Assembly (NCBI RefSeq): GCF_017874715.1
Contig: NZ_JAGGLR010000023.1
Coordinates: forward strand, 62,001-126,000
From: Streptomyces iranensis
GTDB lineage: Bacteria > Actinomycetota > Actinomycetes > Streptomycetales > Streptomycetaceae
DNA: 64,000 bases
Direction: 5' to 3'
Shown: positions 33,643 through 42,061 of the stretch, in pieces
Position numbering within the stretch: position 1 is the stretch's first letter
Layout: each line of letters begins with the position of its first letter
Notes under the pieces: model-generated
What the model saw: the letters and a program-made list of their open reading frames with translations, nothing else
The model's database searches: none
Told to the model about the DNA's origin: nothing
Translations under genes and position numbers: made by a program

Positions 33643-33879
33643 CCTCAACACCTCCTAACCCGGGAGGAGTGGATTGAACGAGATTCACACTGCCACTCAG
33701 AAATCGGATCGGTCAACCCTCGTTTCACTGTTATCCATCTTTTTCCGGGTGTAATAATTGGCGCGGTTTTGCGCACGGCGAAATTCCGCTCGGTAGGAGA
33801 GCGGTATGGTTTTCGGTACGACCGTCCCCACGGCCAGGCAGCCAGATTTCCCATCGGGGTACCGTGTACGTCCGGGGAA

Positions 33880-35031
33880 TCAGAGAGCTGACCACCATCC
33901 TCGCGCCTCGGGTCCGGCCGGTGGGTTGCGGCGCAGGCCGAACGGTCGACCGCCGAGTCGAATGGGAAGTTTGGGCAGTCTGGTGCGCACCCCCGACGGA
34001 AGGGTCGTGTCCGCGAGACTGCCGTTTGCCATGAGGTGCGGGTCCTCGAAGAGATCCTCCGGACGTGCGATACGCGCGTAGGGAAGTCGTGCGTCATGGC
34101 ACCGCTTCTCCAGCTCCGCGACGGGGAGGGCGCGGAGCATCGCGGCGACTTCCGGGATGAGCCGCGGCCGCGCGTCGATCCGGAGTTCATTGGTGGCGAG
34201 CTCCGGCGCGGCGGCCAGGTCATCTCGTTCGAAGACCCGGCAGAACCCGGTCCAGTGGGCGTCACTGGTGATGCCGACGAACAGGTGCTCGTCGTCCGCC
34301 GTCTCGAACAATTCGTAGACTGCCCACGCGCTGACCCGCGCGGGCATGGGCGGAACGGGCCCGTCGCCGAGTGCCGCGTAGGCCATGTGCTGACCCATCA
34401 AGAAGGCCGCGGTCTCGAACAGCGAGGCTTGGACGAGGGTGCCCTCGCCCGTCACGTCCCGTTCGCGCAGGGCCGCCAGAATGCCGACCGCCCCGAAGAC
34501 TCCGCCGAGGATGTCCGTGATGGACGTACCCGCCCGCAGCGGCCGGCCAGGGGGGCCGGTCATGTAGGCCAGGCCACTCATCATCTGCACGACCTCGTCG
34601 AGGGCGGCGCGGGTGTCGTAGGGGCCCGGCAGGAAGCCCTTGAGCGAGCAGTAGACGAGCCGTGGGTTGAGGGCGCGGGCCTCCTCCGGCCCAATCCCTG
34701 CCCTGCGGAGCGCTCCTGGTCCCATATTCTCGATCAGCACGTCCGCGTCGAGTATCGCCCGGCGGATCTCGGCGAGCCCGTCGGCGGTCTTGTAGTCGAC
34801 CTCGACACTGCGCTTGTTACGGTTGAAGAAGCCGAAGTAACCGGTGCCGAAGCCCTTGAGACGACGGGTGCGCTCACCGCCGGGGGGCTCGATCTTGACG
34901 ACGTCGGCACCGAGGTCGGCGAGCAGCATCCCGCACGACGGGCCGAGGATGGTGTGGCCGATCTCCAACACGCGGACGCCGTGTAGGGGCAGCGTCCGTT
35001 CGGTCGGAGACTCGTCCGTCGGGAAGTTCAT
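33880..35031 (-). CDS. CaiB/BaiF class III CoA-transferase
   Basis: The protein has 383 residues. It starts within the stop of the lyase gene (ATGA overlap). Family motifs are present: LPLHGVRVLEIGHTILGPSC, LADLGADVVKIEPPGGERTR, NRNKRSVEVDYKTADG, ADVLIENMGPGALRRAGIG, and the catalytic Asp region DEVVQMMSGLAYMTG. It moves CoA from an acyl-CoA such as succinyl- or acetyl-CoA to a carboxylic acid. As last gene of an operon with an aconitase, a PrpF-like isomerase and a citrate-synthase-like lyase, it probably activates citrate or a methylated or related tricarboxylate for cleavage. That substrate is inferred from context. Confidence 0.85.
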   Translation of the reverse strand: MNFPTDESPTERTLPLHGVRVLEIGHTILGPSCGMLLADLGADVVKIEPPGGERTRRLKGFGTGYFGFFNRNKRSVEVDYKTADGLAEIRRAILDADVLIENMGPGALRRAGIGPEEARALNPRLVYCSLKGFLPGPYDTRAALDEVVQMMSGLAYMTGPPGRPLRAGTSITDILGGVFGAVGILAALRERDVTGEGTLVQASLFETAAFLMGQHMAYAALGDGPVPPMPARVSAWAVYELFETADDEHLFVGITSDAHWTGFCRVFERDDLAAAPELATNELRIDARPRLIPEVAAMLRALPVAELEKRCHDARLPYARIARPEDLFEDPHLMANGSLADTTLPSGVRTRLPKLPIRLGGRPFGLRRNPPAGPEARGWWSAL

Positions 35032-35891
35032 GACGTGCTGCCTTCCTCGGGGAGCGAACGAGGCCCGGGGCCGGTGTAGCGAAAGCCGACGGCGGGGGGC
35101 GTCGGGCCCTTGATACGCCCACCCTGCAGAGTCTGTTCGAAGGCGTGCGCGCAGATTCCCACGCTGCGGGAGAGGATGAAGACACCGCGGCCCAGCTCCC
35201 AGGGGAAGCCGAGTTCGAGTAGAACAACGGCGGCGATGCCATCGATGTTCATCGGGACGCTGCGGCCGGAACTGCTGAGGGACCGCTCGACTTCCCGGGC
35301 CGCGGCCAGGTACTTCCCTGATACCCGATCGGCGGCGTGCGCCTCGTCGACCAGTTCCGCCAGCCTCACTGCCCGAGGGTCCACGTGATGGAAGCGATGC
35401 CCGAATCCCGGAATGAAGCGCCCATGCTCCGTGCGCCAGGCATCGAGTTCACGCCGCACCGCGAAGGCGGCTTCCTCGCCCTTGTCCTGCCCGTCGATGA
35501 CGCGAGCCAAGAGCCGCATGCACTGCTCTCCCGCGCCACCATGCACGTCGCCGAGGGCGTTGACACCGCTGGCCATCGCGTTGTTGATACCGACGCCGCA
35601 GGTAGCCGCCATGCGGGCGGTGGCGATCGACGGAGCCTGGGGTCCGTGGTCGACGGCGGCGACGAGCACTGCGCCGAAGAGGTCGGCGTGCCGCGATTCC
35701 GGCAGTTCACCACGGAGCATCAACCAGATCATCGCGGGAAAGGAGACTCGGCCGATGAGCTGTTCGACCGGATAACCGCGGAGCCGGATCACGCCGGGCT
35801 CGATGTCGACGATGTCGGTCTGCCACCAGTCGACCACGGCGTTCAGGTCGGCCGCGCACATGGCGCGGGTCCTCGGTATCGGAGTGGTCAT
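35028..35891 (-). CDS. Citrate synthase-family protein, probable citryl-CoA lyase type
   Basis: The protein has 287 residues, shorter than citrate synthase (about 370-430). It begins with a short N-terminal region (VDIEPGVIRLRGYPVEQLIG) and then citrate synthase-like helices: MIWLMLRGELPESRHADLFG, the His region SGVNALGDVHGGAGEQCMRL, and the second conserved block IPGFGHRFHHVDPRAVRLAE. Short stand-alone members include citryl-CoA lyase, which splits citryl-CoA into acetyl-CoA and oxaloacetate. The CoA-transferase coupled downstream makes that direction likely. It overlaps both neighbours by 4 nt. Confidence 0.78.
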   Translation of the reverse strand: MTTPIPRTRAMCAADLNAVVDWWQTDIVDIEPGVIRLRGYPVEQLIGRVSFPAMIWLMLRGELPESRHADLFGAVLVAAVDHGPQAPSIATARMAATCGVGINNAMASGVNALGDVHGGAGEQCMRLLARVIDGQDKGEEAAFAVRRELDAWRTEHGRFIPGFGHRFHHVDPRAVRLAELVDEAHAADRVSGKYLAAAREVERSLSSSGRSVPMNIDGIAAVVLLELGFPWELGRGVFILSRSVGICAHAFEQTLQGGRIKGPTPPAVGFRYTGPGPRSLPEEGSTS

Positions 35892-38539
35892 GCGACTGCC
35901 TCCTGAGTGTGCGGCGTGTGCCGCTGGATGAGCTTGTTCAATACGGCGCGCAGCACCCCGCCTTGAGCGAGGTAGGCCGACTCCTGTGCGGTGTCCACAC
36001 GCACCAGGGCGGCGGCCGTGTGCCGCCCGTACCGCGGGTGGTCGAAGTGAACCTCGACGTGGGCCTGTACGGGGACGGGTCCGGTCGGCAGGTCGACGGT
36101 GATGCGGGTGTCGGCGTCGAGTGGGCCCGGGTCTTCGGGGAGTTCGACCGGAACCACGCCCATGAGCACCAGGTTGGCCCGGTGGATCCGCTCGAAACTG
36201 CGCGCCAGTACGGCCCGTACGCCGAGCATTCGAGTGCCCTTGGCGGCCCAGTCACGAGCGGAGCCGGCGCCGTAGCCGGCACCCGCCACGACGACGGCCG
36301 GCACCCCGACCCTGCGGAGCAGGTCGGCGGCCTCGTGGACGGCCAGCGGTTCGCCGACCCCCGTAAGCCGGGTGAGGCCGCCGGTCAGTGGGGCGACGAG
36401 GTCGTTGCGCAGCCGTACGTTGGAGAACGTGCCGCGCACCATGACGTCGGCATTGCCCCGGCGGGCGCCGTAGGAGTTGAAGTCCGCGCGCGCGATGCCA
36501 CGTTCTGTGAGCAGCCGGGCGGCGGGGCCGTCTGATTCGATGGAGCCGACGGGGGAGATGTGGTCGGTGGTGACGTTGTCCCCGAGGACGAGCAGGGGGA
36601 CCGCGGCGGTGATCGGGCCGTCGGTGGGTACAGCGGGTTCCACGAACGGCGAGGGTGAGATGTAGGTGCTGTTCCGGTCCCACGGGAAGTGGGTTCCGAC
36701 CGGGGAAGAGAGGATGTCCCAGCGTCGGCCACCCGCGTGGATATCGACGCCGGCGTACGCGTCCGGTCCGGCGGACCGGGCGGTGATCGCTTCGGTTTCA
36801 GCGGGATCGGGCCAGAGGTCCGCGAGGTACACCGGTGTGCCGTCGGCGCCGGTGCCCAGTGGGTCCCGGTCCAGGTCGGCGCGCATGGTGCCGGCCAGCG
36901 CATAGGCGATCACGAGGGGAGGTGACGCCAGGTAGTTCGATCGTACGACCGGGTGGATGCGGCCTTCGAAGTTCCGGTTGCCGGAGAGTACGGCCGCGAC
37001 GTCCAGGTCGCGGTCACGTATCTCGGCCTCGACTGCCTGGTCGAGGGCGCCGGAGTTGCCGACGCAGGTCGCGCAGCCGTAGCCCACGACCGCGAAGCCC
37101 AGTGTCTCGAGCGCCTCGGTCAGCCCCGCCTCGGCAAGGTAACGGGTGACAGAGCGCGAACCCGGTGCCAGGGACGTCTTGATCCGCGGGTCGACGGTCA
37201 GGCCATGGGCCACGGCATTGCGCGCCAGCAGTCCCGCCGTGACCATCGCGTGCGGGTTGGAGGTGGTGGTGCAGCTGGTAATCGCCGCGATCACGATGTC
37301 GCCGTGGTCCAGCGTCGCCGGGATGTCGCCGTGGGCACCGTATGGGTCGCCGATCCGTGGCGCGGGCGTGCTCGCGGCGACTTGCGGCAGCTCCAGTCGT
37401 TGCTGGGGCCGCTTGGGGCCGGCTACGCTCCGCCCGACCGTGCCCAGATCGATCTCGACGATCTCGGCGTAGTCACGGACGGAAGCCGGGTCGTCCCACA
37501 GTCCAACGGCGCGGGCGTAGTCCTCGACGAGCCGGGTCCGTGCCGGGTCGCGTCCGGTGACGCCGAGATGTTCGATCACCTTGTGGTCGACAGGGAACAT
37601 TCCGCATGTCGCGCCGTACTCCGGCGCCATGTTCGCGAGTGTCGCCCGGTCCGCGACCGTCAGGTTCGCCAGCGCCGGGCCGAAGAACTCCACGAACCGT
37701 CCCACGACGCCGACCTCGCGCAGCCGCTGAGTGAGGGTAAGGACCAGGTCCATGGCCAGCACTCCGGCAGGCAGGGCGCCGGTCAGCCGTACTCCGACGA
37801 CGTCGGGTACGAGCATCGAGACGGGCTCGCCCAGCATCGCGGCCTCGGCCTCGATGCCGCCGACTCCCCAGGCGAGCACGCCGAGGCCGTTGATCATCGG
37901 TGTGTGGCTGTCCGTGCCGATCTGGGTCTCGGGGTGCACCAGGCCGCTCGGGTCCTCGCACACCACGTTCGCTAGATGTTCCAAGTTGATCTGGTGGATG
38001 ATCCCGTTGCCCGGCGGGACGACACGTACCCCGTCGAACTCGGCCTGGGCCCATTTCAGGAACTCGTAACGTTCCTTGTTCTGCCGGTACTCGTTGTCCA
38101 GGTTGCGGTCGAGGGCGTCGGGCGTGCGGGCGACGTCGACCACGAGTGAGTGGTCCACGACGAGGTCGACGGGACGTACCGGGCGGACCGCGGCTCCGTC
38201 GCCGCCTGCCTGGGCGACGCGGTCCCGCAGCGTGGCGAGGTCGGTCAGGGCGACCAGCCCCGAGTAGTCCTGCATCACCACGCGGCTGGGGTGGTAGGCG
38301 ATCTCCACCGGCTCGCCGGTGTGGCGGCCGCGCCGCGCGACCTGCTCGAGGTGCGCGGCGGTGACCAATTCGCCGTCTTCGTGCCGAAGCAGGTTTTCCA
38401 GCAGGATCAGCAGGCTGACGGGGAGGCGGGTCACTTCCGGAAAGTGTGTGGCCAGAGCGGGCAGGTCCAGGTAGGCACGGAGCCTGCCGCCCAGGTGGGC
38501 CGCACGGCGGATGCCGAAGGAGTCGAGTGGCGTGGTCAC
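35888..38539 (-). CDS. Aconitate hydratase family enzyme (AcnA/AcnD type)
   Basis: The protein has 883 residues with a GTG start overlapping the PrpF-like stop (GTGA). It shows the full AcnA/IRP domain order: SRVVMQDYSGLVALTDLATL, VPPGNGIIHQINLEHLANVV, GTDSHTPMINGLGVLAWGVG, the 4Fe-4S ligands in AITSCTTTSNPHAM and GCATCVGNSG, then a C-terminal swivel domain (GAGYGAGSARDWAAKGTRML). Because it is coupled to a PrpF-like gene, it may be AcnD-like, acting on 2-methylcitrate or another substituted tricarboxylate rather than citrate. Sequence alone does not separate these. Confidence 0.87.
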   Translation of the reverse strand: MTTPLDSFGIRRAAHLGGRLRAYLDLPALATHFPEVTRLPVSLLILLENLLRHEDGELVTAAHLEQVARRGRHTGEPVEIAYHPSRVVMQDYSGLVALTDLATLRDRVAQAGGDGAAVRPVRPVDLVVDHSLVVDVARTPDALDRNLDNEYRQNKERYEFLKWAQAEFDGVRVVPPGNGIIHQINLEHLANVVCEDPSGLVHPETQIGTDSHTPMINGLGVLAWGVGGIEAEAAMLGEPVSMLVPDVVGVRLTGALPAGVLAMDLVLTLTQRLREVGVVGRFVEFFGPALANLTVADRATLANMAPEYGATCGMFPVDHKVIEHLGVTGRDPARTRLVEDYARAVGLWDDPASVRDYAEIVEIDLGTVGRSVAGPKRPQQRLELPQVAASTPAPRIGDPYGAHGDIPATLDHGDIVIAAITSCTTTSNPHAMVTAGLLARNAVAHGLTVDPRIKTSLAPGSRSVTRYLAEAGLTEALETLGFAVVGYGCATCVGNSGALDQAVEAEIRDRDLDVAAVLSGNRNFEGRIHPVVRSNYLASPPLVIAYALAGTMRADLDRDPLGTGADGTPVYLADLWPDPAETEAITARSAGPDAYAGVDIHAGGRRWDILSSPVGTHFPWDRNSTYISPSPFVEPAVPTDGPITAAVPLLVLGDNVTTDHISPVGSIESDGPAARLLTERGIARADFNSYGARRGNADVMVRGTFSNVRLRNDLVAPLTGGLTRLTGVGEPLAVHEAADLLRRVGVPAVVVAGAGYGAGSARDWAAKGTRMLGVRAVLARSFERIHRANLVLMGVVPVELPEDPGPLDADTRITVDLPTGPVPVQAHVEVHFDHPRYGRHTAAALVRVDTAQESAYLAQGGVLRAVLNKLIQRHTPHTQEAVA

Positions 38540-39687
38540 TTCAGGAACACCGTGCCTTCCATGATCACGCGAGCGGTGCGGCCGATGACGGCGGACCGCA
38601 GGAGTGGCGTGCCGGAGGGGTCGTTCTCCCGTTCCACGGTGACGTCGAGGGTGCCGCCGGGGTGACCGATCCGGACGGAGTACGGTGCGCCGTCGGCCGG
38701 GTATCCCCGGTAGGACTCGTGGGCGATGGTGCCGGGGATGCCGGAGGCGACGGCGGTGCCGATCGAGCCGGTCGCCGGATGCGCCTTGGAGAACGCCCGG
38801 CGCGCCATGGAACGGGAGACGAGGTCGTGTGCGGCCGCGTGGACCCGGACTCCGTTGAGGGCGTCGTAATCGGTGGGCGGCGCGATGACGAATGCCAACG
38901 GGTTGACCCGGGAGCGCAGTTCCTCCTCCACACCGGGGCCGGAGAGGAACCCGATCTCCCGTGACACCCGTGCCCGTACCGCCTCAAGACGATCGATCAG
39001 TGCGCTGTCCGCCTGGAGTGTGTCCACACCGGTGCGCGGGTCCACCCCTACGTCGGTGGCGCGAACGAACACGCACAGGTTCGCGGCGTCGACGACGCTC
39101 ATGTCGAGGCGTCCGATGCCCGGCACGTCAATCGTGTCCACCGCGTTGCCTGTGGGCAGCACCCCGCGTTTCATGATGCCGCCGCCGAAGTCGCCGAAGT
39201 CCAGGTCGATCCGGGCGCCGGTGCCGGGTACGCCGCCGATGGCGAAGTCACCCTGCCATGCGGGCCGGCCATCCTCGGTCACCGGAACGGTCGTGAGCAG
39301 GCGCCGGCCGGTGTTGACTTGGTGGATGGCCACGGTCGCGGCCCCGCCAGCCGGCTTGGCGTAACCGCGGTGTACGGCGTAGGCGGCCGCACCGGCGGAT
39401 ATGTTGCCACAGTTGCTCGTCCAGTCCACGGTCGCGAGCGCCGTACCCACCTGCCCGAACAGGTAGTCGACATCGCAGTCGGGCCGGGTGGGCGGCCCAA
39501 TGACGGCGAGCTTGCTGGTGAGCTTGTCCGCTCCGCCCAGACCGTCGATCTGACGGACGTCAGGGCTTCCGAAGACGTCCAGGACGACGTCGTCACGCTC
39601 CCGGCCGGGAGCGGGCAGCAAATGGCGTTCGATGAAAATCCCCTTGCTGGTGCCGCCGCGGACGATGGCGCACTCGATGCCGGTCAT
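38536..39687 (-). CDS. PrpF-like cis-trans isomerase of tricarboxylates
   Basis: The protein has 383 residues from ATG 39687 (AAAGG upstream). Signature segments of the PrpF/DUF453 family are present: CAIVRGGTSKGIFIERHLLP with its active-site Lys, QIDGLGGADKLTSKLAVIGP, WTSNCGNISAGAAAYAV with the active-site Cys, and GNAVDTIDVPGIGRLDMSVV. Members isomerise 2-methylaconitate (PrpF), 4-oxalomesaconate (GalD) or trans-aconitate. In this operon it would convert the imported unsaturated tricarboxylate to the isomer used by the aconitase. It is overlapped by 4 nt on both sides. Confidence 0.87.
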   Translation of the reverse strand: MTGIECAIVRGGTSKGIFIERHLLPAPGRERDDVVLDVFGSPDVRQIDGLGGADKLTSKLAVIGPPTRPDCDVDYLFGQVGTALATVDWTSNCGNISAGAAAYAVHRGYAKPAGGAATVAIHQVNTGRRLLTTVPVTEDGRPAWQGDFAIGGVPGTGARIDLDFGDFGGGIMKRGVLPTGNAVDTIDVPGIGRLDMSVVDAANLCVFVRATDVGVDPRTGVDTLQADSALIDRLEAVRARVSREIGFLSGPGVEEELRSRVNPLAFVIAPPTDYDALNGVRVHAAAHDLVSRSMARRAFSKAHPATGSIGTAVASGIPGTIAHESYRGYPADGAPYSVRIGHPGGTLDVTVERENDPSGTPLLRSAVIGRTARVIMEGTVFLK

Positions 39688-40588
39688 ACATGCCTTTCTT
39701 GGGCGGAGTCCGAGGTGGTGCCCAGAAAATCGATCAGGACGGGGTAATAGGCGTCGCCGCGTCCGCCCGCGGTGGCGCGGGCGAGCGCGGCGTCGGTCGC
39801 CGCCAGCAGTGCGTCGTCGGTGCCGGTCGCCGCGGCGAGTTCGTGAGCGAGCGCGAGGTCCTTGCGCGCGTAGTCCGCGGGGAAGGACCCTGTTGGAAAG
39901 TGCTCATCGACGAGGTGCGGGCCTTGGACGCGCACCGCCCGCTGTCTGCCGAGCCGTGGCCGAGCGCCGTGAGCAGGGTCCGGGGATCGACACCCAGCTT
40001 CCGGCAAACACGCACCGAGAGAGCGAGAGCGTGCACCGTCTCGAACAGGACCATGTTGTTCATGGTCTTCACAACCTGGCCGCTGCCGACGGGCCCGCAG
40101 TGCAGGATGTCGGAGCCCATGGTGGCGAGCAGCGGCTCAATGCGAGTGAATACATCCGGCGCGGCCCCGACCATGAAGCTCAGCGAGCCGGCCCGTGCCG
40201 CCTGCCGCATCCGTGCCATGGGAGCGTCCGCGAACTCGATGCCGTACTCGGCGAGTTCGCCGGCCAGACTCTGTGTGAGGGCGACTGAAGTCGTGCCGCA
40301 GTCGATGACGAGTCGGACTTCCGACGCGGGCTCGCTCAGGGCCCGGCACGTCTCCCGCGTCGCCTCACCGTCGGCCAGGCACAGGAACACGACCTGGGCC
40401 TGGGTCCGCAGCCCGGCCAGTGAGCCTGCCGCACGGGCGCCGGCGGCGACTGCCCTGCTGACGGCATCATCGCGCAGGTCATGGACGAGTACCGGGCCTT
40501 TGGCGCGTGCCGTCAGATGCGCGCACATCGGTTCTCCCATGACGCCGAGGCCGACGAAGCCGATCGGCGCGCTGAGGAGGGCACTCAC
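39684..40588 (-). pseudogene. 3-hydroxyisobutyrate dehydrogenase-family gene with one frameshift
   Basis: Starting at GTG 40588 (overlapping the aldehyde dehydrogenase stop) the frame reads IGFVGLGVMGEPMCAHLTAR, DCGTTSVALTQSLAGELAEY, GAAPDVFTRIEPLLATMGSD and the catalytic-Lys helix GSGQVVKTMNNMVLFETVHA, as expected for a beta-hydroxyacid dehydrogenase. After GHGSADSG it loses similarity. The expected C terminus (VQGPHLVDEHFPTGSFPADY, then KDLALAHELAAATG) continues in the next frame to a stop at 39684, overlapping the PrpF-like start. One missing G in the run opposite 39938-39940 explains the break. Because the rest is intact and the operon junctions are preserved, this could be a very recent mutation or a sequencing error; if real, the enzyme is lost. 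Confidence 0.85.
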
Positions 40589-42021
40589 TGCATACCCCAG
40601 TAGATGCTCTTAGCGGCCTGGTAGGTGCGGATGCCGTACAGCCCCTTCTCCCTGCCGACACCGCTGGCCTTGAAGCCGCCGAACGGCATCGCGACGCTGA
40701 TCTGCTTGTAGGTGTTGATCCACACGGTGCCGGCTTCCACGGCCCGGCCCACCCGGTAGGCACGCTGGTAGTCCCGGGTCCAGATCCCGCACGCCAGGCC
40801 GAAGTCCGTGTCGTTGGCCTGAGCGATGAGATCGGCCTCATCGTCGAAGGGGAAAACACACAGCACCGGACCGAACACCTCCTCACGGACGATGCGTGCG
40901 TTCCGTGGCAGGTCCGCGAGGACGGTCGGCAGGTAGTAGGCTCCGTCGGCCAGTTCCGGGTCATGGGCGCGGGCGCCCCCGGACAGTACCTTGGCCCCCT
41001 GGGCGACCGCCTCGTCCACGAACGCTTCGACCCGGTCCCTGTGCGAGGCCGAGGAGAGCGGCGCGATCTGCGACTCCGGCCTGTCCGGCGGCCCGACCCG
41101 GAGCCGGGACGTGTGCTCGACCAAACGCCCGACAAACTCGTCGTACTGGGAACGCTCGACGAACAACCTTGAGCCGGCGATGCAGGATTGGCCGGAGGAG
41201 GTGAAGATCCCGTTAGCGACCCCGGTCACGGCACGGTCGAGGTCCGCGTCGGCGAACACGGCATGGGGAGACTTGCCGCCGAGTTCCAGGGCGAACGGCA
41301 CCATGCGCTCCCCCGCCGAGCGACCGATGGCGCGCCCCGTCGCGGTGCCGCCGGTGAACGAGATCATCCGGACGCGCGGGTGCTCGACAAGTGCCGCTCC
41401 GGTATCCCCGCCCGGACCCGTGAGGACGTTGAGCACGCCGGCGGGGAGCCCCGCTTCCAGCGCGAGCCGACCGAGTTCCAGCCCGATGGTCGGCGTGACC
41501 TCGGAGGTCTTGAGGACCACGGCGTTTCCCGCCGCGAGGGCGGCCGAGACCTTCTGCGACTCCAGTGTCAGGGGGGAGTTCCACGGCGTGATAGCGGCAA
41601 CCACCCCGTAGGGTTCGTAGACGACCATCGACAGGTAATCGCCGCGATGGGGGGCCACCTCGGAAACCATGGTGTCGCAGATTCCGGCGAAGTAGCGGAA
41701 GGCAGCGGTGGCGCCGGCGGCCTGTGCCCGGCATTCGCCGAGCAGTTTGCCGTTCTCCCGCATCTGGCGCCGCGCGAGTTCTTCACCGTGCGTTTCCAGC
41801 AGGTCGCCGATGCGGCGCAGCACGGCCGCCCGCTGATCCGGCCTGAGGGCGTGCCAGGCCGGCTGGGCGACCGCGGCGGCGGCAACCGCTCGGTCGACGT
41901 CCGCCGGACTGGCCGCGGCGATGAGTCGGTTGACACTGCCGTCCGCGGGATTGACGGATTCGAACGGCTCGCCTGAGCCGGTGGCCCACTCGCCGTCGAT
42001 GAGAAGGGCAGTGGTTTCCAT
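40585..42021 (-). CDS. NAD(P)-dependent aldehyde dehydrogenase
   Basis: The protein has 478 residues from ATG 42021, with AGGAG nine bases upstream. Classical ALDH motifs are present: ITPWNSPLTLESQKVSAALA, ISFTGGTATGRAIG, the Glu motif FALELGGKSPHAVFADADLD, the catalytic Cys in FTSSGQSCIAGSRLFVERSQ, EEVFGPVLCVFPFDDEADLI, and MPFGGFKASGVGREKG. It oxidises an aldehyde to an acid. It is translationally coupled to the beta-hydroxyacid dehydrogenase gene, so the pair may handle a hydroxyacid and its semialdehyde side product. The substrate cannot be determined. Confidence 0.88.
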   Translation of the reverse strand: METTALLIDGEWATGSGEPFESVNPADGSVNRLIAAASPADVDRAVAAAAVAQPAWHALRPDQRAAVLRRIGDLLETHGEELARRQMRENGKLLGECRAQAAGATAAFRYFAGICDTMVSEVAPHRGDYLSMVVYEPYGVVAAITPWNSPLTLESQKVSAALAAGNAVVLKTSEVTPTIGLELGRLALEAGLPAGVLNVLTGPGGDTGAALVEHPRVRMISFTGGTATGRAIGRSAGERMVPFALELGGKSPHAVFADADLDRAVTGVANGIFTSSGQSCIAGSRLFVERSQYDEFVGRLVEHTSRLRVGPPDRPESQIAPLSSASHRDRVEAFVDEAVAQGAKVLSGGARAHDPELADGAYYLPTVLADLPRNARIVREEVFGPVLCVFPFDDEADLIAQANDTDFGLACGIWTRDYQRAYRVGRAVEAGTVWINTYKQISVAMPFGGFKASGVGREKGLYGIRTYQAAKSIYWGMQ

Positions 42022-42061
42022 GTCGATGCGCTCCTGTTCGGTGAATGCGCGGTTCGTCGGC

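Noticed and set aside
33786..33804. Hairpin CCGCTC-N7-GAGCGG as terminator of the tricarboxylate operon
   Set aside because: Arms of only six bases and no T-run; such short dyads are common in GC-rich DNA.
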